In this document: positions 8,231 to 15,895 of the stretch, in pieces
How the letters are laid out: each line of letters opens with the position of its first letter
How positions within the stretch are numbered: the stretch's first letter is position 1
From: Bacteroidales bacterium
Lineage (GTDB): Bacteria; Bacteroidota; Bacteroidia; Bacteroidales; UBA932
Direction: 5' to 3'
Assembly (NCBI GenBank): GCA_015060335.1
Contig: SUYR01000009.1
Coordinates: 1 to 64,000, forward strand
Length of the DNA: 64,000 nt
Notes under the pieces: model-generated
Seen by the model: the letters and a program-made list of their open reading frames with translations, nothing else
The model's database searches: none
Told to the model about the DNA's origin: nothing
Made by a program: the position numbers and the translations under genes

Positions 8231-9607
8231 ATGAAAAAGTACATATCATATATACTGTCACTTCTGCTTCTGAGCGGATGCCTTGACATAAAGCTGGAAG
8301 ACCAGTATTCCGATCCGGATGCGATCTCCACCACATCCACGGCTCGTGAGCTGCTGGCCTCTGCATACAACTCCCTTCCACGTCATCAGTTGGAATTCTC
8401 TATACTCAGTGATGATTTTGTCACGACCAACCTTACTGGAAAATATGCCGAAAGGCTGAACCTTTACAACTGGAAGGAAAAGGACATGGAGGATCTGTCT
8501 GATTATGTGTGGAATGAATATTACATGACGGTAGCTATAGTAAATGCTCTTCTTCCGCGACTGGATAATGTCACACCGAAGGATGAGGAGGACAAGCTGG
8601 AGCTTGACAAGATAAGATGTGAGGCGAAGACACTTAAGGCGATGTGTTATTTCGACCTTCTCCGTCTGTATGCTCCTGCATATTCTGAAGCGAATCTTTT
8701 GAAGGACGGTATCATCCTTAAAAACCGTCTGGAACTGGACTTCCTTCCGCGTTCGTCTGTCCGGGATTGTGTGACCGAAATAGACAGGCTCCTGACAGAA
8801 GCGGCTTCTGTTGAAAATCAGGATACGGAAGTGTTTTACCTCTCTACGACGGCTGTAATGGCCTTGAGGGCAGAATTTGAACTGTATAGAAATGCCTATG
8901 ACAAGGCCGTGCTGGCCGGCTTACCGTTGCTTGCTGATGCACAGGCCCGTTGGACAAAGTCAGACTACGAAAATCTTTGGGCTGACAATATAAGTGCAGA
9001 CAGGCTCTTTGCTCAATATATCTTCGACTCGTTCTATACGGATCTTTGCTACGACAAGGCAACCGGGGACTATTTTGTCCTGAATCCGGACATAACGTAT
9101 GATGATGCCGACCTGCGCAAAGACTGGGCTGCATATACCGTCAATATGAACGGAGGACAGATCCAGACCCTTGGAAAATATAACAGGATGTATTATGACA
9201 ATGTGACTGTAAGATATATCAACACGTTGAGATACAGTGGAGTATGCTTTACTGTGGCAGAGGCATATGCAAGAGATCTGCAATACGACAAGGCACGTCA
9301 GACGGTCAATACCTACCTTGAAGCATATGGAGCTCAGCCTTTGGATGATAAGTTGGAAGGAGAAGACCTTGTAGAGGCAATCCTGCTTGAAAAACAGAAG
9401 GAGTTTGCCGGAGAGGGAGTCCGTCTGTTCGACCTGAAGAGACATGGCAAGGCTCTGGTCAAGAAAGGGAATTTCGGCATGGGAACATCTGTGACCATCT
9501 ATCCTGACGATTATCGATGGCTGCTGCCGATACCTCAGTCCGAATACAAATACAATGACAATATCACGCAGAACAATCCAGGATGGCCATTTATTAAGAC
9601 AGAATAA
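8231..9607 (+). CDS. SusD/RagB-family outer-membrane lipoprotein
   Basis: 458 residues. The lipobox LLSGC is at about residues 13-17 after a short hydrophobic segment. The SusD fold is indicated by early TARELLASAYNSLP, the helical CEAKTLKAMCYFDLLRLYAP (typical TPR-like SusD helix), and the C-terminal block LLEKQKEFAGEGVRLFDLKRHG followed by LLPIPQSEYKYNDNITQNNPGW, the family's hallmark end. It is a surface lipoprotein that closes over the SusC barrel and binds ligand. It starts two bases after SusC and is co-transcribed with it. Confidence 0.95.
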   Translation: MKKYISYILSLLLLSGCLDIKLEDQYSDPDAISTTSTARELLASAYNSLPRHQLEFSILSDDFVTTNLTGKYAERLNLYNWKEKDMEDLSDYVWNEYYMTVAIVNALLPRLDNVTPKDEEDKLELDKIRCEAKTLKAMCYFDLLRLYAPAYSEANLLKDGIILKNRLELDFLPRSSVRDCVTEIDRLLTEAASVENQDTEVFYLSTTAVMALRAEFELYRNAYDKAVLAGLPLLADAQARWTKSDYENLWADNISADRLFAQYIFDSFYTDLCYDKATGDYFVLNPDITYDDADLRKDWAAYTVNMNGGQIQTLGKYNRMYYDNVTVRYINTLRYSGVCFTVAEAYARDLQYDKARQTVNTYLEAYGAQPLDDKLEGEDLVEAILLEKQKEFAGEGVRLFDLKRHGKALVKKGNFGMGTSVTIYPDDYRWLLPIPQSEYKYNDNITQNNPGWPFIKTE

Positions 9608-9633
9608 ACCTTATATAAAACAACTGTACAATT

Positions 9634-10818
9634 ATGAAGAAAATCTTATTTTTCAGCTGCATGGCGGCTGCTCTCCTTTCATTCGCGGGATGCGAAGAGA
9701 CAGGAAATGATTTTGAAGGAACAAACTACATCTATCTTGAAGCCAAAGATGGAAAGAGTACAATGTTTGAGACAGATTCAGAGCCTCTTGTTGTCGATGT
9801 TGTGCTTACCAAGGCTCTTGAGGAAGACCTTCAGATAACTTTTGAACTTGCCGGTCCAGAGGGCGTTGTGGAGCTTTCCGGAAACCCTGTGACCATCAAG
9901 GCAGGTGAGAAGACAGCCTCGTTCTCAGTAGTGTCTCTCAATGCAAACGCTCTTGAGTCTTCTGCATCCTATAGAATTGGCATCTCAAGCCTCCTCCCTG
10001 AAGGTGTACAACTCAAGGAGCCGCTTCAGTTTGTTGTCAATCCGGTGATAAATGAAGGACCTATTGACCAGCAGACTGAAATCATTGAGGCTTACAAGGC
10101 TGCTACCGGAATCGATCTTTCAAAGTATATCGGTGAAGTAAGTGTGACAGCTGTAATCTCAGGCTATGATGTAGAGACATACGAAGACTTTGAGAAGACT
10201 GTGACAGGCAAGACATTGATTTCTCTTTCTGAAGAATCGACTGCAGATGCTCCGATTCTCAAGATGACAGCCAACCCGATGGGAGTGCAGGATTTTATGT
10301 ATTCTGTAATGAAAGCAGTTACAGTTGATGACGTAGAAGGCTACTGGTTCCCAGAGGAGTATCCTATGGAGTGCTACGCTATTTTTACTGAAGCTATAAA
10401 CTGGAACTCTGAAAGCCAGGAGACTTTCAACATGACTTTGGACGGAATCACATTCGGAGCTGACCAGACAATCAGTTTTGTCGCTGATTATATCAACTCT
10501 TACGATGAGGACACTATTATTGTTCCTTTCGAATATGCTTTCTCGGCATATGATAGAGAGCAGACAGCAGATTTCTCGGAAGCTTCAGTCAAGCCAGGTG
10601 ACGATGAGTGGCTCCCCGACTGTACAGCTAACCCTGCAGCACATCTTAACTTGAGCGGTATTCTCTATGATGAGTATGGGTTGGAGGGTGAGGGATATTA
10701 CGTTGAACCTGTAGCTGAAATTGCTGAAGATGGCAGTCTGGTATTCACATTCTGCTTTGATCACAAGAATGCTGTCGACTACACCCGAGTAGTGGCAACC
10801 TACACTCCAAACAACTAA
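9634..10818 (+). CDS. Surface lipoprotein of unknown function downstream of SusCD
   Basis: 394 residues with a lipobox FAGC at about residue 19-20. Residues about 35-130 look like an immunoglobulin-like or Calx-beta/DUF1735-type sandwich (VDVVLTKALEEDLQITFELAG, GNPVTIKAGEKTASFSV). The rest (from about 150) is a second beta-rich region rich in acidic and aromatic residues that I do not recognise. The position after SusD is the usual one for a surface ligand-binding protein. It ends near a REP-like repeat, after which the M16 gene begins. Confidence 0.8.
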   Translation: MKKILFFSCMAAALLSFAGCEETGNDFEGTNYIYLEAKDGKSTMFETDSEPLVVDVVLTKALEEDLQITFELAGPEGVVELSGNPVTIKAGEKTASFSVVSLNANALESSASYRIGISSLLPEGVQLKEPLQFVVNPVINEGPIDQQTEIIEAYKAATGIDLSKYIGEVSVTAVISGYDVETYEDFEKTVTGKTLISLSEESTADAPILKMTANPMGVQDFMYSVMKAVTVDDVEGYWFPEEYPMECYAIFTEAINWNSESQETFNMTLDGITFGADQTISFVADYINSYDEDTIIVPFEYAFSAYDREQTADFSEASVKPGDDEWLPDCTANPAAHLNLSGILYDEYGLEGEGYYVEPVAEIAEDGSLVFTFCFDHKNAVDYTRVVATYTPNN

Positions 10819-10840
10819 AAATTGTTGAACCATCCGCTTC

Positions 10841-10877
10841 GCGTCATTTCGACCGTGCGTAGCGAGTGGAGAAATCT
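10841..10877. repeat. REP-like imperfect palindrome
   Basis: A TCATTTCGACCG arm and an inverted GGAGAAATCT-type arm flank a short CG-rich centre. Elements of this pattern are scattered in many Bacteroidota genomes (recalled). It occupies the gap between the lipoprotein and M16 genes, and the M16 leader starts inside it. Confidence 0.45.
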
Positions 10878-10889
10878 AAATTTATTATC

Positions 10890-13724
10890 ATGCTGAAAAA
10901 ACTGCTGCCTCTTCTGGCAGTCATATTGATGAATACAGTCATTTCCAGGGCACAGTCCGTGTCCTGGAATGACCGTATCATGCTCCCTCTCGGTGTTGTC
11001 GAGGAAAAGCTCGACAACGGTCTGACATATATACTCGTGGAAAACGACTCTCCAGACAGGATGATTGAGATGCGCCTTGTCTTCAGGGCAGGATCCGTTC
11101 TGGAAACAGAGGAGAACAGAGGTGCTGCTCATTTTCTCGAGCATATGGCATTCGGAGGGACAAGACATTTCCCCGGTAAGAAGCTCGTGGATTATCTGGA
11201 ATCTCTTGGTGTGCAGTATGGTATAGGAATCAATGCCTACACAGGCTACGACCGTACGGTATATCAGCTCGCGATTCCGTCGGACAATCCTAAGGATATA
11301 GACAATGCACTTCTGATCCTGAAGGACTGGCTTGTGGATATTCCTATGGATGAGGCGAAGGTAGAAGGGGAGAAGGGCATCATAATCGAGGAACTCCGAG
11401 CTTACGATGTGGGAGACGAGTTCTATAATCTGAAGATAGGCAGCGGACTTTACAGCAAAGGAATTCCTCTTGGAACAGAAGAGGATATTAGAAAAATGAC
11501 TCCTGAGATTCTCAAGGAGTTTCACCAAAAATGGTACACGCTTTCTCAGGCGACAGTAGTTCTGGTCGGTGATTTCGACAAGAAAGATGCCCGTGAACGT
11601 ATCAGAAAGACATTCGGCTCACTCAAGCCAACATCATCTCCGGATTACCGCGAATATCCTCATACATATGATTCCGGTGTCAATTATGCTGAAGTTCAGG
11701 ATACTCTGCTTCGTCGTTCGACCCTTGAAATCATGGTTCCTCATGAGTGCACTTCGCGTCGTACGGTAGGTGATGCAGTGGACAGCGAAAGAAAGGACAT
11801 GCTTATTTCTGCATTAGCAGGGAGATTCTACGACACCGGCAACGACGCATCGCTTTCCAATACATGGTATCTTGCCGACAAGGACCATTTTACAATATCC
11901 GTTGACGGAAAGAGTAAGGAAGAGCTGTCCGAAAGTATAGTTGCGGCGGTAGCGGAACTGTACAGGGTGGCCCGTGACGGCTTTACTCCTGCAGAAATGG
12001 TTGAAGTGAGAAAGAAATGCCTCGGCTCATTCCGTATCCCTCACAGCCGTTCAAATTCTTCATATATATGTGAAGCGATCGCCAGTGATGTAATGTTCGG
12101 AGACAGGGACATCACAGATCCTAAGCAGTTCGAATGGGCAAAGGAAGAGCTTGCATCCACTCTGTCTGAAGACCTTCAGAAGATTCTTGTAAGGTGGCTG
12201 TTTGCCGCCGAGAACAGCCGTCTTGCAGCCTTCCGCTTCAATCCGCGGATGACTGACGGATTTACAGAGGCAGAACTTGACCGATTGTGGGCTGACGGAA
12301 AATCCACGGATCTTGGAACATATGTATATACTCCCAAACAGATAGAGCCGGAGGAACCGTTGTTCCAGATACCTGCGTGGCTTTCCCAGCAGCAGCCTTT
12401 TGATCCGTCTCTGATAGCATCCCGTACTGATTATGCCAACACCGGTATTACAGATGTACTTCTGACAAACGGTTTCCGTATGGTTCTACGTCCGACAAAC
12501 GACGAAGACCACAAAATATATATGCAGCTGTTCGCTCCGGGAGGCCTGTCAAAAGCACCGGAAGAAGACTATCCTCTCTATGAGAATACTGCAGGTTACA
12601 TTGAACTTGGCGGAGTGGAAAGACTCACCGAAGACGATTATTTCTCTTTGATTTCACAGAACGGAATAGGTCTTCTTGTGGCAATGGAACAGTGGTGGCA
12701 TGGGATGATAGCTTCTGCACCATCCGATAACTCCCGTATTCTGATAAGACTGCTGGCTGAGAAGATGCTCCATCCGCGTCTCGATTATGAAGAATTCGAG
12801 GAATTGAGGGAATATGAACTGGAAAATTTTGGAGAGGAATCTTATCTGTCCAGACTGATGAAGACCGATACACAGCGCATGCTGAATGCCCAATTGGACA
12901 GTCTCATGGGTAATCTTACATACGGAAGACGCCTGGATATCACCAAGGAGGACCTGAAAAACATGAGTCTTGACGATATGGCTGATTTTCATAAGTCTCT
13001 TTATGCTAACCCGGACGGCATGGTATGCGTAATCTGTGGTGATTTCAATACCGACCTGATTATAGAGGAGGCGGTTCCTGTTTTTGGTGTGATGACATCA
13101 GATGAGCCCAATAAATATGGAGTATCATACTATACGCAGCCTGACGGAATGACGCTAAAGACCTGGCAGAATTACAATGAGACACAGTCTTCCTTCGATT
13201 ACATCCTATATGGAAAATACGAGCCGTCTCTTCGTAATGGTCTGATATTGAAGCTTATGCAGAATCTTATACGTAATCGTCTGATTACGATTCTCAGAGA
13301 AGAACTGTCGTTGGTGTATTCTCCATATATATCCCTGTTCTATAATGCTGTACCGGACAATGTATTCTATCTTGATGTGAATGCTTCTGTTGACAGGAAG
13401 AATACGGAGATAGTCCATAAGCATCTCAATGATATAATTCAGGACCTTAAGGTAAACAAGGTGGACAAGAAGGAACTTCAGACACTCAAGCAGATATTTA
13501 TAGTAAACAAGAGAAATTATCTCCAGAATGATGCAACTTCCGGATGGAAATCCTATTTAGTAGGCCAGCTCAAGAATAATGAATCTATCGAAGATCTTGA
13601 AAATTACGAAGTTGTGCTGAAGAGCATCACTCCGGAAGATATCAGGCAAGCTTTCAATAATCTGATTGACCTGGACAATCAGGTGATACTTTCAATAGGA
13701 GACTTTGTACCATGCGTAAATTGA
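10890..13724 (+). CDS. M16-family (pitrilysin/insulinase) zinc metallopeptidase, exported
   Basis: 944 residues from the ATG at 10890; the track's start at 10866 lies in a repeat and would place charged residues before the signal peptide. Signal peptide LLPLLAVILMNTVISRAQS. The inverted zinc motif HFLEH is at about 81-85 with the third ligand in IIIEELRAYD about 77 residues later. The first half ends near residue 500, and an inactive-looking second M16 repeat follows (TNGFRMVLRPTNDEDHKI), giving the clamshell typical of 900-1000-residue periplasmic M16 enzymes. It cleaves peptides. The stop overlaps the next gene by 13 bases, so both are co-translated. The link to the SusCD pair upstream suggests digestion of an imported or surface-bound peptide. 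Confidence 0.93.
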   Translation: MLKKLLPLLAVILMNTVISRAQSVSWNDRIMLPLGVVEEKLDNGLTYILVENDSPDRMIEMRLVFRAGSVLETEENRGAAHFLEHMAFGGTRHFPGKKLVDYLESLGVQYGIGINAYTGYDRTVYQLAIPSDNPKDIDNALLILKDWLVDIPMDEAKVEGEKGIIIEELRAYDVGDEFYNLKIGSGLYSKGIPLGTEEDIRKMTPEILKEFHQKWYTLSQATVVLVGDFDKKDARERIRKTFGSLKPTSSPDYREYPHTYDSGVNYAEVQDTLLRRSTLEIMVPHECTSRRTVGDAVDSERKDMLISALAGRFYDTGNDASLSNTWYLADKDHFTISVDGKSKEELSESIVAAVAELYRVARDGFTPAEMVEVRKKCLGSFRIPHSRSNSSYICEAIASDVMFGDRDITDPKQFEWAKEELASTLSEDLQKILVRWLFAAENSRLAAFRFNPRMTDGFTEAELDRLWADGKSTDLGTYVYTPKQIEPEEPLFQIPAWLSQQQPFDPSLIASRTDYANTGITDVLLTNGFRMVLRPTNDEDHKIYMQLFAPGGLSKAPEEDYPLYENTAGYIELGGVERLTEDDYFSLISQNGIGLLVAMEQWWHGMIASAPSDNSRILIRLLAEKMLHPRLDYEEFEELREYELENFGEESYLSRLMKTDTQRMLNAQLDSLMGNLTYGRRLDITKEDLKNMSLDDMADFHKSLYANPDGMVCVICGDFNTDLIIEEAVPVFGVMTSDEPNKYGVSYYTQPDGMTLKTWQNYNETQSSFDYILYGKYEPSLRNGLILKLMQNLIRNRLITILREELSLVYSPYISLFYNAVPDNVFYLDVNASVDRKNTEIVHKHLNDIIQDLKVNKVDKKELQTLKQIFIVNKRNYLQNDATSGWKSYLVGQLKNNESIEDLENYEVVLKSITPEDIRQAFNNLIDLDNQVILSIGDFVPCVN

Positions 13725-14575
13725 TTATTCTGCTGTTGACACTGGCAACTCTCACCGCAGCAGCACAACCGAAGCTGTCATACGCGATTTTTACCTCGGA
13801 AGGCGAGGCAACTGATTATAACAGGATGCTTAGGGAACTCCGCGATGCCGATATTATATTCATAGGTGAGACTCACAACTGCCCTGTGGCTCATTGGATG
13901 GAATATGAGATTACATCTGACATCATCAGGAAATCCGCTAAAGGATTGACTCTCGGAGCAGAGATGTTCGAGGCTGACAACCAGCTGCTTGTAGATGAAT
14001 ATACCAGTGGAGTCATATCTTCCGACAAGTTTGAGGCAGAGGCCAAACTGTGGGACAATTATTGGACGGATTATTCCCATCTGCTCTATCTGGCAAGGGA
14101 ACATGGCTTGAAATTCGTGGCTACCAATGTTCCCCGCAGATATGCCTCATTTGTCAAGGATAACGGTCTGGAAGCACTTCAGACGCTTTCCGATCAGGCT
14201 AAGTCCCTTATGGCACCTCTTCCTATACCGTTCGATGCTCAGGCACAGGACGAAGCTATGTTCGGTTTTATGCAGATGATGGGTGGTAAAGGTGCTGCTG
14301 ATTCACACTTTGCAGAAGCTCAGGCAATCAAGGATGCCACTATGGCATGGTTCATTGCGCAGAATTTTGACAGGAAATTCATCCATTACAACGGAAACTT
14401 CCACTCTGACAACAAGGGAGGAATCATCCCTTATCTGGAACAGTATCTTCCCGGCAAGATGATAATGACCATCTGCTCCGCCCGTCAGGACTCCCTGAAA
14501 TCCCTTGACAAGGAAAACTGCGGTCGTGCTGACTTCATCATAATCGCCCCGACGGACTTCCCGATGTCGTATTAA
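13712..14575 (+). CDS. ChaN-like (DUF399) haem/iron-associated protein
   Basis: 287 residues with a cleavable signal peptide (LIILLLTLATLTAAAQ) and no lipobox Cys. The ChaN/Cofac_haem_bdg pattern is visible: DADIIFIGETHNCPVAHWME near residues 47-66, ALGAEMF-like GAEMFE in the first third, and FIHYNGNFHSDNKGGI near the C-terminus. ChaN proteins bind haem in iron-uptake contexts in Campylobacter and relatives; the role in Bacteroidota is less clear. The start overlaps the M16 peptidase gene by 13 bases, so the two products probably work together, perhaps release and holding of a protein-bound cofactor. That is inference from layout. Confidence 0.85.
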   Translation: MRKLIILLLTLATLTAAAQPKLSYAIFTSEGEATDYNRMLRELRDADIIFIGETHNCPVAHWMEYEITSDIIRKSAKGLTLGAEMFEADNQLLVDEYTSGVISSDKFEAEAKLWDNYWTDYSHLLYLAREHGLKFVATNVPRRYASFVKDNGLEALQTLSDQAKSLMAPLPIPFDAQAQDEAMFGFMQMMGGKGAADSHFAEAQAIKDATMAWFIAQNFDRKFIHYNGNFHSDNKGGIIPYLEQYLPGKMIMTICSARQDSLKSLDKENCGRADFIIIAPTDFPMSY

Positions 14576-14586
14576 AATCATATCGT

Positions 14587-15675
14587 ATGAAAAGATTCAT
14601 CCTCACCCTCACCATTCTGTTTTCATTCGTGGCATTGGCATCGGCCAAACAGCTCAAGTATGTTGATGCGACCCAGCTGAACATCATAGGAAAGGTCCTT
14701 CCGACACCGAAGCCGTTTACACGTGTCGATACTGAGAAATATCCTTTTGAGGATAAGACTATACAGAGATATGCGGAGTTCTCTACCGGTCTTATGGTAG
14801 TGTTCTCTACTGACAGCAGGACTATAGCTGCGAAATGGAAGACGTCTCCGGTAAATGCCGGTTACAATATGAATTCAATCCTGTATAAGGGACTGGACCT
14901 GTATATAAAGAAGGATGGGAAGTGGATCTTTGCCGGAGTCGGCAAGCCTTTGATGGGCAAGGCACCGTATGATGAACACGAAGGTATCATAGTAGAGAAT
15001 ATGCCTGAGGGTACCAAGGAATGTCTGCTGTATCTCCCTGTCTTTGACAGAATTGATGCTTTGGAGATAGGAATAGATGAGAATGCTGCAATAGCTCCGA
15101 TGGATAATCCGTTCCGTTATAAGATTGTCTTCAAGGGCTCAAGTGTGACTCATGGTACAGCTGCCAGCCGTCCTGGCATGACATATCCGGCTCGTTTCGG
15201 ACGTGACAACAACTTCTATGTGTGTAATCTCGGCTTCAGCGGCAGGTCTAAACTTCAGAAGGAATACGCACGCATCATAGCTGATACTCAGGCGGATGCA
15301 TTTGTCTTTGATGCATTTTCAAATCCTCTTGCCGACGAAATCAATGAAAGATTCGATGACTTCGTGGATATAATCCGTGCAGCTCATCCCCACACCCCTC
15401 TGATCTTCCTTCAGACAGAGCGTCGCGAGACCCGTAACTTCAATATGTTGATAGAAGAACGTGAAGCAGCAAAGCAGAAGGCGGCAGAAGAGCAGATTAC
15501 AGAAAGAATGAAAACCGACCGCCATATCTATTTCATCACTTCCGAAGATTTTCTCGGACATGATCATATAGCAACGGCAGACGGTTCTCATCCTACTGAT
15601 CTCGGATTCACGTACATGCTTGAGAGCATATCTCCAAAGATTCTGAAAATCCTGAAGAAATACGGAATCAGATAA
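14587..15675 (+). CDS. SGNH/GDSL hydrolase with N-terminal GxDLY domain (paralogue 1)
   Basis: 362 residues with signal peptide (ILTLTILFSFVALASA). An N-terminal beta domain contains the namesake GLDLY motif, then an SGNH esterase domain with the Ser block GSSVTHG, an oxyanion Gly/Asn region (LGFSGRSKL, AFSNP) and the catalytic Asp/His block DGSHPTDLGF near the end. Such enzymes remove acetyl or other acyl groups from glycans. A close paralogue with the same C-terminal ILKKYGIR lies at 32547-33635. It is transcribed with the M16/ChaN pair (11-base gap). Its stop is immediately followed by a 117-bp copy of the der 3' end on the other strand. Confidence 0.92.
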   Translation: MKRFILTLTILFSFVALASAKQLKYVDATQLNIIGKVLPTPKPFTRVDTEKYPFEDKTIQRYAEFSTGLMVVFSTDSRTIAAKWKTSPVNAGYNMNSILYKGLDLYIKKDGKWIFAGVGKPLMGKAPYDEHEGIIVENMPEGTKECLLYLPVFDRIDALEIGIDENAAIAPMDNPFRYKIVFKGSSVTHGTAASRPGMTYPARFGRDNNFYVCNLGFSGRSKLQKEYARIIADTQADAFVFDAFSNPLADEINERFDDFVDIIRAAHPHTPLIFLQTERRETRNFNMLIEEREAAKQKAAEEQITERMKTDRHIYFITSEDFLGHDHIATADGSHPTDLGFTYMLESISPKILKILKKYGIR

Positions 15676-15792
15676 CTATTTCTGTCTCAGGAACACCTGC
15701 ACAGGGCATCCCAGGAAGTCAAAATTACTTCTAAGCTTGTTCTCAAGGAATCTTCTGTAAGGCTCGCGGATATACTGCGGCAGGTTGCAGAA
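15676..15792 (-). pseudogene. Duplicated 3' end of der (left boundary of island)
   Basis: This 117-base block differs from 39528-39644 at only four positions by eye. It encodes on the minus strand the last 38 residues of Der ([19 protein letters not shown]... to FLRQK) and a stop codon (TAG here, TAA in der). Nothing upstream of it belongs to der. Same orientation as the intact gene, so the two copies are direct repeats with 23.7 kb between them. It begins at the base after the SGNH stop codon. Confidence 0.93.
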
Positions 15793-15895
15793 AGTAGATA
15801 AATTCATCTTTTCTTTAGGGGAATGTAGTTTTCGATTCGTCATAGTTCAGTACAGGTAAGGTATGCCTGTATATAAATGGACTAACCGTATATTG

